In this document: in pieces, positions 16,547 through 25,750 of the stretch | How positions within the stretch are numbered: the stretch's first letter is position 1 | Layout: each line of letters starts with the position of its first letter | Source: an uncultured Eubacteriales bacterium | Lineage (GTDB): Bacteria; Bacillota; Clostridia; HGM11514 | Assembly (NCBI GenBank): GCA_902492655.1 | Contig: CABUMF010000011.1 | Location: forward strand, 1-61,536 | Direction of reading: 5' to 3' | Length of the DNA stretch: 61,536 nucleotides | Position numbers and translations under genes: made by a program | The notes under the pieces: generated by a model | The model's input: the letters and a program-made list of their open reading frames with translations, nothing else | Told to the model about the DNA's origin: nothing | Database searches by the model: none

Positions 16547-17383
16547 TTATGCTCCTGCTCTCTTTTTGTATTTATACGGGGTGGAACCCATAAATCGTTT
16601 GAATACTCTGATGAAATAGCCGATATTTTCAAAGCCGCAGTCCAACGCAACATTGAGTATATTCTTTTCGGTATGCTCAAGCATTTCCTGCGCCTTATGA
16701 ATTCTGAAACGGTTTATGTACTCAACAGGCGTCATTCCGGTGTGCTTTTTAAAAAGACTGATAACATATGTTTTGCTATATCCGGAATACTTTGCAAGGC
16801 TGTCAAGGGAAATTCCAAAAGCATAGTTTTCGTGAACAAATTCGATAATTCTTTCAAAATTAAAAAGTGTATCGCTTTCCGTTTTTTCGTTTATCGAATA
16901 CATATTGTTCTCAAAAATCAGGCTGAAAATGTCTGCCGTCAGGGCTTTGATTCTGAGCTCGTAGCCAAACTGCTTTTCATTAAAGCATTTATTAATATCC
17001 GCCAAATCATCTATTATTCTTCTTTCGGCGGCGGTAGAGCCGGTATAAAGCCTTTTAAATTTGATACTGCTCGAAAAATACTTTCTCGAATCATTTCCGG
17101 CAATAATGCTTGGATGAAGTACTATTGCAATCGCATCGGTAACCTTCGGGTCAACACTCAATGTGTGAAGCTCTCCGCTTTGCACCAATGCCGCCTGTCC
17201 TTCCGTGACATCAAGCTGCTGACCGCTTATTATACATTTGCATATTCCCCGATTAACATAAATAAACTCAAATTCGTCATGCCAGTGATAAAGGACATTC
17301 TTATACCCTTGGGGATATATGTTCATCTGAAGTTCCCCATCCTTATGAACAGTATATGTTTCCTTCAAAGCACGCTTATCCAT
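16547..17383 (-). CDS. AraC family regulator, probable xylose/xyloside gene control
   Basis: A 278-residue AraC/XylS protein with an N-terminal cupin (YHWHDEFEFIYVNRGICKCII, then GELHTLSVD) and a C-terminal two-helix-turn-helix DNA-binding domain (about 175-272; ISLDSLAKYSGYSKTYVISLF and the NVALDCGFENIGYFIRVFKRFMGSTPYKYK signature in two parts). The start is 4 bp after the lgt stop, with GGGGTG just ahead of it. It directly precedes xylA and GH3 on the same strand, so it likely controls them in response to a sugar. That assignment comes from context. Confidence 0.85.
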   Translation of the reverse strand: MDKRALKETYTVHKDGELQMNIYPQGYKNVLYHWHDEFEFIYVNRGICKCIISGQQLDVTEGQAALVQSGELHTLSVDPKVTDAIAIVLHPSIIAGNDSRKYFSSSIKFKRLYTGSTAAERRIIDDLADINKCFNEKQFGYELRIKALTADIFSLIFENNMYSINEKTESDTLFNFERIIEFVHENYAFGISLDSLAKYSGYSKTYVISLFKKHTGMTPVEYINRFRIHKAQEMLEHTEKNILNVALDCGFENIGYFIRVFKRFMGSTPYKYKKRAGA

Positions 17384-17387
17384 GGCT

Positions 17388-18194
17388 TCACCCCTGATTT
17401 TTTTGAGCCCTTACCAATTTGACAATCGCGAAAACAGCCGCAAAAACCATTACTGCCGAAACAATTTGAGATATGCGAACCGGACCTAACATAAGGCTGT
17501 CCGTTCTCAAGCCTTCGATAAAGAATCTTCCAATTCCGTACCAAAGCACATATCCCCAGAAAACCTCTCCGCTGAATTTTCTGTATTTTCTGAAAATAAC
17601 GAGCAATATAACAAACCCGACTATATTCCAAAGCGATTCGTACAAAAAAGTCGGATGAACCTCCATGTACTTACCGTATTCCGTAATCCCCATGCGCAAA
17701 AAGTTGTCGGTTTCTCCGCCGTGAGCTTCTGCGTTCATGAAATTTCCCCATCTTCCTATTGCCTGCCCCAAAATCAGGCTGACAGCGCCGACATCGAGAA
17801 AATCATAGGTTTTTATATTGTTTTTCTTGCAAAAAAGACACATGGTTATAACGGAAACTATTATTGCGCCGTATATCGCAAGACCGCCGTTCCATATTTT
17901 TATTATGTCGAAGGGGTTGTCCTTATAGCTGTCCCATGAAAACACGCAGTAATAAAGCCTTGCGCCGATAATTGCAAGGGGAACGGTAATCAGCATATAA
18001 TCGCTGATGTTATCTGCCGAAATACCGACCTTCTTGCCGTTAAGCAGTGCCAGCAAAACGGCTATAATAAGCCCCGTAACAATTATTATACCGTACCAAT
18101 ATACTTCCTTTCCGCCGAAAATTTTAAATGCGACGGGGTCAATATCAAATTCCAGATTAAGCCCGGGAAATGAAATTTTGTTAATCAGCATCAA
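17388..18194 (-). CDS. lgt: prolipoprotein diacylglyceryl transferase
   Basis: Lgt transfers a diacylglyceryl group from phosphatidylglycerol to the lipobox Cys of prolipoproteins at the membrane. The 268-residue product has seven likely membrane segments and the signature GRWGNFMNAEAHGGETDNF with the key Arg and Asn, then HPTFLYESLWN and YGIGRFFIEGLRTDSL. Its start overlaps the stop of the upstream M16 gene (ATGATG/TGA at 18191-18194). The lipoproteins in this window (457, 28208, 55204) would be substrates. Confidence 0.95.
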   Translation of the reverse strand: MMLINKISFPGLNLEFDIDPVAFKIFGGKEVYWYGIIIVTGLIIAVLLALLNGKKVGISADNISDYMLITVPLAIIGARLYYCVFSWDSYKDNPFDIIKIWNGGLAIYGAIIVSVITMCLFCKKNNIKTYDFLDVGAVSLILGQAIGRWGNFMNAEAHGGETDNFLRMGITEYGKYMEVHPTFLYESLWNIVGFVILLVIFRKYRKFSGEVFWGYVLWYGIGRFFIEGLRTDSLMLGPVRISQIVSAVMVFAAVFAIVKLVRAQKNQG

Positions 18195-19471
18195 TCTTCA
18201 CTCCTTATTACAGAAAGAACCGAAAGCTCCTCGCAGAAAATCTTTTTGATTCTTTCCATGGCATTTTCGTAGGTTACTTCGTTATAGGCTTTAATGTAAT
18301 CAAACAGCCCAAATCCTTTAAATGCATATTCCATAATACTTTGGGCTATGCCTTCTGTGCTGTTGAACATTCTCACGAAATCTCCGTAGAACACCTTTTT
18401 TATTCTTTCAAAGCGGTCGCGTTCAACGCCTTCGGAAATAACTCTCTTAAGCTCTGCCCGAATTTCCTCCGCCGCTTTTTCCGGACTTTTGGATTCGCCG
18501 CCCACCAAAATATGAGAGTAATTAAGCTCGTTTGTGGTTTCAAAAGAAAGATTTCCGCTTATAAGACCGCTTTCATAAAGCCTTCTGTAAAACTTTGAGC
18601 TTGCACCGAAAATGCACTCGCAAAGTATCTCGTTCATTATTTCGTTTTTAAGCAAATCCTCTTTTTTCGCACCGTTTTCTTTAAACCCGAGATAGAACAT
18701 CGGCATAGCAACAGACAAATTCTGAACCGCAGTCTTCTTAAAAACCGCTTCCGGTTCAACCTCGGTAAATCTTTCAATTTCGGGAAGTGCCTTAAATTCG
18801 GGGTTTATTGCCTTATCGGCGGTATTGAAAACCTCGCTGAAATCAACATCCCCCACACAAACAAGCACCATATTTGAGGGATGATAAAAATTACGGTAGC
18901 ATTTATACAAAAGGTCCTTCGTTATAGTACCTATGCTCTCTATAGAACCGGCAATATCAATGCGAACGGGATTTTTCTGATACATCGCCTCTATAGTGTT
19001 GAAATAGGCTCTCCATGAAGGATTGTCCTGATACATCCTGATTTCCTGACCGATTATACCCTGTTCCTTTTCGATGTTCTCGTCCGTAAAATACGGAGCC
19101 TGAACAAAGCCTATAAGGGTTTCAAGGTTCTTATAAAAATCGGTGGTGCAGGAAAAAAGATACGCTGTTGTCGTAAACGAAGTAAAGGCATTTGCCGATG
19201 CACCCGTAAGCGAAAACTCGTCAAACGCATTTCCTCCGCCGGGCTGTTCAAACATTTTATGCTCCAGAAAATGTGCAACACCGTCCGGAATCTCCACGAT
19301 TTCTCCCGTAACATAATCCCGGAATTTTACATCGGTCGAGCCGTATTTTGTTGCAAAAACCGCATAGCTTTGGCGGTAGCCTTCCTTAGGAAGGGCATAA
19401 ATGTCAAGACCGCTTTTGTGCTTTTCGTAATATATTGTTTCATTAAGCTCCGGACTGTAAATTCTCTCCAT
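18191..19471 (-). CDS. M16 family zinc peptidase (YmfH-like)
   Basis: A 426-residue insulinase-family protein with the inverted zinc motif HFLEHKMFEQPGG (HxxEH, residues about 67-71), so it should be the catalytic partner. The downstream Glu lies in the TLIGFVQAPYF-DENIEKEQGIIGQEI segment. Bacillus YmfF/YmfH are a similar pair, one active and one inactive subunit. The gene starts one base inside the stop of the inactive homologue (19471) and overlaps lgt, so all three are co-translated. The natural substrate of this pair is not established; a role in peptide or bacteriocin-like precursor processing has been described for related proteins. Confidence 0.86.
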   Translation of the reverse strand: MERIYSPELNETIYYEKHKSGLDIYALPKEGYRQSYAVFATKYGSTDVKFRDYVTGEIVEIPDGVAHFLEHKMFEQPGGGNAFDEFSLTGASANAFTSFTTTAYLFSCTTDFYKNLETLIGFVQAPYFTDENIEKEQGIIGQEIRMYQDNPSWRAYFNTIEAMYQKNPVRIDIAGSIESIGTITKDLLYKCYRNFYHPSNMVLVCVGDVDFSEVFNTADKAINPEFKALPEIERFTEVEPEAVFKKTAVQNLSVAMPMFYLGFKENGAKKEDLLKNEIMNEILCECIFGASSKFYRRLYESGLISGNLSFETTNELNYSHILVGGESKSPEKAAEEIRAELKRVISEGVERDRFERIKKVFYGDFVRMFNSTEGIAQSIMEYAFKGFGLFDYIKAYNEVTYENAMERIKKIFCEELSVLSVIRSED

Positions 19472-20739
19472 TATTCCGCCTCCTCATTTCTCAAAAAGTA
19501 CACCGTATCAAGCTTGATTTTGTTTGCCGCATCAATTATCTGCTCACGACCGGCGGCTTTTATGCCCTCAAGGTATTCCTCGGGGTCAAGATTCATTCCC
19601 GAGAAAATCTGGGATGCATAGTATCTTATAATAGCAGAAGGTGAGTCTTTAATATTCTCTATTTCATTAACCGACGCCGCCTGAGCCGCCGCCTGTTCAT
19701 CTTCGGTAAAATCACCTTTTTTCATTGCCTCGAGCTGAACGAAAATTTCGTCATACGCAGCCTGGAATGTGGGTATTTCTATTCCCGAATTTATCGTCAT
19801 TATGCCCTTTAGCTTGTCCGTTTGAGATGAAACATAATAAGCAAGACTCAGCTTTTCCCGGACATTGTTGAAAAGCTTTGATACGGGCGTACCGCCGAAA
19901 ATTTTATCAAACATATAAAGCGCAAAATAATCCTTTTGGCAGGAAATTTCGCCGCAACGGAAACCGAGAGAAAGCTTTCCCTGCTCAACATCCATTTTTT
20001 CGGTTATGCGCTTGGGCTCTTTGCAATCGGTGATAACCGTGGTTTTAGGATAGTCGGCACAATGCTTTCCGACAAATCGGCTCTTTATTATTCCGAATGT
20101 TTTGTCTATATCCACATCGCCGCAAACATAAATATCGCATTTTCCGCAAAGCATTTCGTTTTTATAGTAATCAAAAGCGGCTTCGGGAGTGATTTCCTTA
20201 ATCACGCTGATTTTCCCCTGGGAAAACACTCCGTATGGCTCATTTTTGCACATTTCTTCCTTACAGCGCCATGCGGCATAGGTTCTTTTGTCATTAATTA
20301 CGGATTCAATGGACTCGATAAGATTCTTTCTTTCAAGCTCAAAATATTCTTTTTTGAAAGCACCGTTTTCCGTAACCGGCTTAAATATGACATCGCAAAG
20401 AAGCGAAAGCGCCGCTTCATCGACACCCTTTTCCTCCAAATATTTTTCATTTACATACTGCATTGAAAACCTTGCTACAGTCGCTTCGCACATCTTTGCG
20501 GCACAGGCGGAAAGAGATGCTCCGTAAAGCTCCTCAAGCCTTGTATTCAGCTTTGCCGCATCCTCATAATTTTCGCACCCGCTCTTGAGAACAGGCGTAA
20601 TAAGTGCAGTCATAGACGCATTTTTCTCGCTTAACGGGCTGAAAAACATCACATCTATGTCAACTGTTTTAAACCTCTTTGCAGGGATATAATAAAGATT
20701 AACCCCCTCCGATACGGGATATTTTATTGCTCCGTTCAT
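19471..20739 (-). CDS. M16 family protein, non-catalytic homologue (YmfF-like)
   Basis: A 422-residue M16 homologue. At the place of HxxEH it reads ITPVLKSGCENYED, so the zinc ligands are missing and it is probably a structural or substrate-binding subunit. The C-terminal M16 half (FGGTPVSKLFNNVREKLSLAYYVSS) keeps the R-x-x-x-x-x-AY signature that contributes to substrate binding in active heterodimers. It is 14 bp downstream of a DUF2344 gene and overlaps the active homologue by one base. Confidence 0.84.
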   Translation of the reverse strand: MNGAIKYPVSEGVNLYYIPAKRFKTVDIDVMFFSPLSEKNASMTALITPVLKSGCENYEDAAKLNTRLEELYGASLSACAAKMCEATVARFSMQYVNEKYLEEKGVDEAALSLLCDVIFKPVTENGAFKKEYFELERKNLIESIESVINDKRTYAAWRCKEEMCKNEPYGVFSQGKISVIKEITPEAAFDYYKNEMLCGKCDIYVCGDVDIDKTFGIIKSRFVGKHCADYPKTTVITDCKEPKRITEKMDVEQGKLSLGFRCGEISCQKDYFALYMFDKIFGGTPVSKLFNNVREKLSLAYYVSSQTDKLKGIMTINSGIEIPTFQAAYDEIFVQLEAMKKGDFTEDEQAAAQAASVNEIENIKDSPSAIIRYYASQIFSGMNLDPEEYLEGIKAAGREQIIDAANKIKLDTVYFLRNEEAE

Positions 20740-20753
20740 GTGTAAATTCCTCC

Positions 20754-21371
20754 TTATCTGAACTCTCTTTCGCCGCAGAAAATCTTTTCACGGCATACGG
20801 TGTATGTATTATCCTCATCAATGGGCATATTTTTCAGCACAAGCTCGGGATTTAGGTTTGCAACGGTCCCCGCCGAGAGAGTCAAGGAAATTTCCTTTTC
20901 GTAAACAGTATGCCCCAAAATCATCGGCATAATATCAACCTGCTTTACTCCCCGTTTGCTTTTTTTATCTACCACAAGCTCATCCGCACCGAAAAATTTC
21001 TCTGCCGCACCCTTGTCAATTTCCGTTTCAAATGACACTCTGTAAACACAGGCGGTAATATCCACAGGTCCGTCCTGAGGTTCGTAGCAATCCGTAACAA
21101 TAAACCCGTCGGGCAGCGCCGCATCAAGGATTTTTAATATACCATCCGGAATACTCTCAAAGCCTATGTCAACATACTCGCAATTACTTGTAAATCCGAG
21201 AGAAAGCGGCATCAAAAACGAAATAAGAGGGTGAGGATTAAACCCCTTAGAATACGAAACAGGAAGCTTTGCCCGCCTTATTGCCCTTGTGAAAACCCTA
21301 AGCGTATCAAGATGAGCTATGTATTTAAGCTCGTCCGTCTTTTTATATTTAAACCTCATAGTTATCGGCAT
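20754..21371 (-). CDS. TIGR03936 family radical SAM-associated protein (DUF2344)
   Basis: A 205-residue protein of a family that always travels with, or is fused to, the B12-binding radical SAM protein encoded just upstream. The signature is the N-terminal MRFKYKKTDELKYIAHLDT and the RRAKLPVSYSKGFNPHPLISF segment. ATG 21371 is chosen because GGAG lies 8 nt before it; this start overlaps the upstream stop by 10 bases. Function is unknown. A role in tRNA modification has been suggested because of frequent linkage to RNA-processing genes, but nothing here proves that. Confidence 0.85.
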   Translation of the reverse strand: MPITMRFKYKKTDELKYIAHLDTLRVFTRAIRRAKLPVSYSKGFNPHPLISFLMPLSLGFTSNCEYVDIGFESIPDGILKILDAALPDGFIVTDCYEPQDGPVDITACVYRVSFETEIDKGAAEKFFGADELVVDKKSKRGVKQVDIMPMILGHTVYEKEISLTLSAGTVANLNPELVLKNMPIDEDNTYTVCREKIFCGEREFR

Positions 21372-23206
21372 ATGTTTTTCTCCTTTTGACAGATTCCGCA
21401 TTCAAAGCGCTCCGCACCGCACTTATTGCATGAAATCATGCAATTCTTTGTGGTTTTGCCCTCCTCGGCACGCTTTGCCTCTCTTATCAAAAACTCCTTT
21501 GTAACCCCGACATCAATGTGATCCCACGGCAAAACCTCGTCAAATTCTCTTTTTCTTGCACAGTAAAAATCAGGATCCACACCGCACTTTTTGAATGCTT
21601 CAAGCCATGTATCATACTTAAAGAACTCGCTCCACCCGTCCATTTTACAGCCCATTCTCCACGCTGTGTAAATGACATCGCAAAGCCTTCTGTCACCTCT
21701 TGCAAATACGCCCTCAAGACGGCTTGTTTTTGAATCATGATAATTATACTTAATCTGTTTTGCGTGAATGTTGCCCTTAACTATTTGCTGTTTTCTCGAA
21801 AGCTCCTCCTGTGTATCCTGAGGGTACCACTGGAACGGCGTAAAGGGCTTTGGCACAAAGGATGCGGTACTTAAGGTTATATGTCCGTTTTTGGGACGCT
21901 TGTCCTTTTCTATAGCAAAATATTCGTCCAGAACCTTATGGGAAAGCCTTCCTATCCCGGCAACATCGTCATCGGTTTCAAGCGGAAGCCCTATCATAAA
22001 ATAAAGCTTAAGACTGCTCCAACCGTTATTGAACGCAAGGCGGACGGAGGAAAGAAGATCCTCCTCAGTGATATTCTTGTTTATTATGTCACGCATTCTC
22101 TGCGTTCCTGCCTCGGGAGCAAAAGTAAAGCTCGATTTTCTCTGCTTCTGAACACGGTTTATAAGGTCAAGATTAAAGGAATCCAGCCTAAGTGACGGCA
22201 GTGCAATATTTGTTTTATTTTCTTCCGCTGCTTTAAGAAGGGTATCGGTAAGGTCAAGAAAATGGGAATAATCGCCCGTAGAGAGTGATGTGAGGGACAA
22301 CTCCTCGTACCCGGTATTATCCATAAGGCACTTTGCGCACTCATAAAGCCTTTCCGGAGATTTTTCACGAACCGGCCTGTAAATCATCCCTGCCTGGCAA
22401 AATCTACAGCCTCTCGGACAGCCCCTGAAAACCTCAAGCATAATTCTGTCATGAACAATATCTGTAAACGGAACTACAAGATTATCGGGATAAAAAGCCT
22501 TATCCAGATCCTTGATTATCCGTTTTTTTACGGTCTTCGGAACTCCCTCTCTATTAGGCTCAACCGCCCTCACCGTTTTGTCATCGTTATAGCTTACATC
22601 GTATAGGGAAGGCACATAAACTCCTTCGATTTTGGAAAGCTCAAACAATATTTCTTCTCTCGGCTTATTGCGGTTTGCCTCAAAGCAATCAATGATTTCA
22701 AGATTGACCTCTTCCCCCTCGCCCATTATGAAAAAATCTATAAAATCCGCAATGGGCTCGGCATTATAGGCGCACGGCCCTCCTGCGCAAACAAGGGGGT
22801 CGCCGTCTTTTCTGTCACGGCTTTTAACCGCAACATGCCCCATTTCAAGCATATTCAATATGTTGGTATAGCAAAGCTCGTACTGAAGCGTAAAGCCGAT
22901 CATATCAAAATCGCAAAGAGGTGTTTTTGTTTCAAGGGAAAAAAGAGGCATATCGTTTTCCCTCAAAAGCTGTTCAAAATCCTCCAGAGGAGCAAAAACA
23001 CGCTCGCAATAAACATCATCTCTCGAATTGTAAAGATGATACAAAATTCTCATTCCCAGATGGCTCATTCCCACCTCGTAGGTATCGGGAAAACAAAACG
23101 CAAAACGCACCGAAACCTTGCTCGGGTCTTTTTTTACGCTGCCCCATTCTCCGCCGGTGTATCGTGACGGCTTTTGAGTTTTTTTCAATAATTTATCAAG
23201 ATTCAT
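21362..23206 (-). CDS. TIGR03960 family B12-binding-domain radical SAM protein
   Basis: A 614-residue radical SAM enzyme. The cluster motif is VFRGCPRGCRFCQAGM (CxxxCxxC) near residue 260, preceded by an N-terminal region with a cobalamin-binding-like fold (about 20-190; CFPDTYEVGMSHLGMRILYH). The C-terminal part has the Cys-rich end CMISCNKCGAERFECGICQ, typical of this family. It overlaps the DUF2344 gene, the usual partner. The reaction is unknown. Confidence 0.87.
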   Translation of the reverse strand: MNLDKLLKKTQKPSRYTGGEWGSVKKDPSKVSVRFAFCFPDTYEVGMSHLGMRILYHLYNSRDDVYCERVFAPLEDFEQLLRENDMPLFSLETKTPLCDFDMIGFTLQYELCYTNILNMLEMGHVAVKSRDRKDGDPLVCAGGPCAYNAEPIADFIDFFIMGEGEEVNLEIIDCFEANRNKPREEILFELSKIEGVYVPSLYDVSYNDDKTVRAVEPNREGVPKTVKKRIIKDLDKAFYPDNLVVPFTDIVHDRIMLEVFRGCPRGCRFCQAGMIYRPVREKSPERLYECAKCLMDNTGYEELSLTSLSTGDYSHFLDLTDTLLKAAEENKTNIALPSLRLDSFNLDLINRVQKQRKSSFTFAPEAGTQRMRDIINKNITEEDLLSSVRLAFNNGWSSLKLYFMIGLPLETDDDVAGIGRLSHKVLDEYFAIEKDKRPKNGHITLSTASFVPKPFTPFQWYPQDTQEELSRKQQIVKGNIHAKQIKYNYHDSKTSRLEGVFARGDRRLCDVIYTAWRMGCKMDGWSEFFKYDTWLEAFKKCGVDPDFYCARKREFDEVLPWDHIDVGVTKEFLIREAKRAEEGKTTKNCMISCNKCGAERFECGICQKEKNICR

Positions 23207-23218
23207 ACTTTTCTCCCG

Positions 23219-24037
23219 TTATTTTATGTCGGAATAGCTTACTTCCGCACCGTATTTTATCATCATATCAACAGCATCCTTTTCGGAAATTGAAGTAATC
23301 AGATGCTGATTATCGTCAAGTATATGTATAACGCATATCCCGTTTTCGGGGATAAACTTAAGTATTCTCCTGAGCGGAGTGTACTTTGAAACAGAAATTG
23401 TTTTTGTTTTATAAATGCCGAAATCCGTCTTTTTATCCTTATAATCAAGCACACTGCACACCGCCGAAATATGGCTGTAGCCGCAATCTGTCGCCAAGCG
23501 GTATAAAAGGAATACCGAAACAAGAACGCAGGATATATTGAGCCTTGTTAAATAAAGCACCACGGCACCGAGCAGCAGCATCAGCACCGCAAGAATTTTT
23601 GAAACGGTTTTTGTTATGTTGTACCCTCTTATGCTTCCAAGCCCGGAGCTTATTAATATGTAAAACATTCTTCCGCCGTCAAGGGTTAAAATCGGCAAAA
23701 GATTAAAAATACCGAGCGCCAAGTTTGCCGCACCCAAAAAGCTTTTTCCGAACAAAACACCCGTTACTATACTGAAAAGCGGGCCGGCAAATGAAATAAT
23801 CAACTTCTTTTTTGCGTCAAGCTTATTCTCACCCGAAAGATGCATTGCAATACCAAACGGCATAATTTTTATGTATGACACCCTTGCGCCGAAGCCGTAT
23901 GCGACCGTTATATGCCCAAGCTCATGGATTACAAGGCTTAAATATACAAGCAGCATGGAAAAAAGTGTTTTTGTGAAATAGCCTATCAGAATAAGCAATA
24001 AAAATGTGGGATGAACGCTAAAAAACGGTTTTTTCAT
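23219..24037 (-). CDS. spoIVFB: SpoIVFB-like intramembrane M50 metalloprotease
   Basis: SpoIVFB cleaves pro-sigma-K in the outer forespore membrane of the mother cell. The 272-residue product has the zinc motif LVIHELGHITVAYG (HExxH) in the first membrane helices and the second ligand motif NLLPILTLDGGRMF (NPDG-like, residue about 130). Several hydrophobic helices span residues 1-170. The C-terminal 75 residues are soluble and CBS-like (EKDAVDMMIKYG), as in SpoIVFB. It starts overlapping the stop of the spoIVFA-like gene (ATGA). The pro-sigma-K gene is not in the window. Confidence 0.9.
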   Translation of the reverse strand: MKKPFFSVHPTFLLLILIGYFTKTLFSMLLVYLSLVIHELGHITVAYGFGARVSYIKIMPFGIAMHLSGENKLDAKKKLIISFAGPLFSIVTGVLFGKSFLGAANLALGIFNLLPILTLDGGRMFYILISSGLGSIRGYNITKTVSKILAVLMLLLGAVVLYLTRLNISCVLVSVFLLYRLATDCGYSHISAVCSVLDYKDKKTDFGIYKTKTISVSKYTPLRRILKFIPENGICVIHILDDNQHLITSISEKDAVDMMIKYGAEVSYSDIK

Positions 24038-24561
24038 AATCCTTTTGTTACGCCCTTCGGGTCGACATAGGAATTGTTTTTTATTACCTCGTAATGAAGA
24101 TGCTGTCCGCTTGAATCGCCGCTATTTCCCATAATCCCGATTTTTTGATTCTTTTTGACTTTGTCTCCCTCGGAAACGCAAAGCTCAGACATATGCCCGT
24201 AAAGCGTAACAAACCCGTCTGCGTGCTCGATTTTTATACAGTTCCCGTAGCCTTCCGCGGCACCCGAAAAAATCACGGTACCGCCCTTTGCCGCCAAAAT
24301 CGGTTCATCCTCTTTTTCAGAAGCTATATCAATTCCGCTGTGCTCCTCCGAAAAACCGTTTGTCACAATGCCGCTTGCCGGACGGGAAAAGGTTTTTCCG
24401 CTGATTTTATCCTTGATAAATCCTATATCGGTATTATAGGAAAGAAGCCTTCCAAGCTCATTCGTTTGCGATGCAAAAATGCCAGAATACTTAAACGCAG
24501 AGCATATAAGCACAATAATCGCCGCAGAAAGCAAACGATATATAAAGCGGTTTTCACTCAT
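24034..24561 (-). CDS. spoIVFA: SpoIVFA-like M23 peptidase-domain protein
   Basis: A 175-residue membrane protein with one N-terminal helix (about 7-27) and a C-terminal M23/LytM domain (about 60-172). The catalytic pattern appears intact: HSGID (HxxxD), YGHM and HLHYE (HxH). SpoIVFA tethers and regulates SpoIVFB; the Bacillus protein is regarded as regulatory rather than an active peptidase, so intact zinc ligands are notable. The product is shorter than Bacillus SpoIVFA. It is followed by spoIVFB with a 4-nt overlap and preceded by a candidate sigma-E promoter. Confidence 0.82.
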   Translation of the reverse strand: MSENRFIYRLLSAAIIVLICSAFKYSGIFASQTNELGRLLSYNTDIGFIKDKISGKTFSRPASGIVTNGFSEEHSGIDIASEKEDEPILAAKGGTVIFSGAAEGYGNCIKIEHADGFVTLYGHMSELCVSEGDKVKKNQKIGIMGNSGDSSGQHLHYEVIKNNSYVDPKGVTKGL

Positions 24562-24576
24562 ATAATCACCCCGTAG

Positions 24577-24605
24577 ATTATATGAGTACCCGCAAAGTAA
24601 AATAC
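24577..24605 (-). promoter_or_regulatory. candidate sigma-E promoter of spoIVFAB
   Basis: On the minus strand GTATTTT (24605-24599) and CATATAAT (24584-24577) are 14 bp apart, close to the sigma-E pattern of a GTATATT-like -35 and CATACAAT-like -10. It overlaps the hemW stop and lies 15 bp before the spoIVFA start, matching the mother-cell timing known for this operon in Bacillus. Confidence 0.5.
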
Positions 24606-25684
24606 TAAATAAAATCCTTCATTACATAATTTGCAAAATCAAAGCCGCGATCGGTTAGCCTTACTGCGACCTTTGTATCCTCCAAAAGACCGAGCCTTAT
24701 ATTCTCGGCAATTTCCTTTTCAAAAACAGAATCCACCGATACACCGAATTTATCGTAAAATTCATTCCTCGCTATCCCCTCGGAAAGCCTAAGAGAAAGC
24801 ATACAGTATTCGCTCATAAAATCCTTTTCCGACAAAACTTCCTCAATTTCAGGTTTTTTGCCGTTTATATAATCCTCTATACTGTCGCTGTAGAAGTATC
24901 TTTTACCGTTTTCAAAGCCGTGGGCTGAGGCACCGAATGCGGCGTAGTCCTCCATCTTCCAATAGCAAAGATTGTGGATACATTCCTTCCCGCATTTTGC
25001 AAAATTCGATATTTCATATCTTTTTATTCCGTTTGACGAAAGAAAATCGTTTGCGATCTTATACATTTCTCTTTCAGTCTCCTCGCCCGGCAAGGGAAAC
25101 GGCAGTTTCTCTCCGAAAGGAGTGTTTTTTTCAACAGTAAGAGAATAGCACGAAACATGAGAAATCCCCAATTCGCAAACCCTTGAAAGGGTTTCCTTCC
25201 AATCCTCTGCGGTTTGAGAAGGAAGATTGAACATAACATCCGCATTTATATCAAACCCTATTTTTTGTGCAAGCGAAACCGTTTCCGCAAAATCTCGTTG
25301 GGTATGAATTCTGCCTATGATTTTAAGAAGCCTGTCCTGCCACGCCTGAAGCCCTATGCTCAGCCTTGTGACGCCCATGTCCTTAAACAGCCTAAGCTTT
25401 TCCTCGTCAACCGTACCGGGATTTGCCTCAATCGTAAATTCAATCGGTGAAGCTTTTTTTGCAATCGCTCCGAGCAAGCGTTCGAGGCAATAAATCGAAA
25501 GGGCGGTAGGAGTACCGCCGCCCAAAAATACGCTTTTTATATTATTCAAATTTGAAGAATTTATGTCACGAACAAGCGCATCTACATAGCTGTCAAAATA
25601 GCGATCGCCTTTTTCGACGGAATAAAAATCGCAATAGAAACACTTTCTGACACAAAACGGAATATGAATATATAATCCGGACAT
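24605..25684 (-). CDS. hemW: radical SAM heme chaperone HemW
   Basis: A 359-residue HemN-like protein. The cluster motif CVRKCFYCDF (CxxxCxxCxF) lies at residues 11-20. The SVFLGGGTPTALS stretch and the TIEANPGTVDEEKL and GVTRLSIGLQAW segments are typical of HemW. HemW binds heme and transfers it to respiratory proteins; true HemN residues outside this set are lacking. It precedes spoIVFAB and may read into it, though a sigma-E promoter lies at its end. ATG 25684 has a weak ribosome site. Confidence 0.9.
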   Translation of the reverse strand: MSGLYIHIPFCVRKCFYCDFYSVEKGDRYFDSYVDALVRDINSSNLNNIKSVFLGGGTPTALSIYCLERLLGAIAKKASPIEFTIEANPGTVDEEKLRLFKDMGVTRLSIGLQAWQDRLLKIIGRIHTQRDFAETVSLAQKIGFDINADVMFNLPSQTAEDWKETLSRVCELGISHVSCYSLTVEKNTPFGEKLPFPLPGEETEREMYKIANDFLSSNGIKRYEISNFAKCGKECIHNLCYWKMEDYAAFGASAHGFENGKRYFYSDSIEDYINGKKPEIEEVLSEKDFMSEYCMLSLRLSEGIARNEFYDKFGVSVDSVFEKEIAENIRLGLLEDTKVAVRLTDRGFDFANYVMKDFI

Positions 25685-25750
25685 ACTCTTTTACCTGCAA
25701 TTAATAATGAATTCATCCGTCATAAGCTCATAACGGAAATAAGAAAATTC

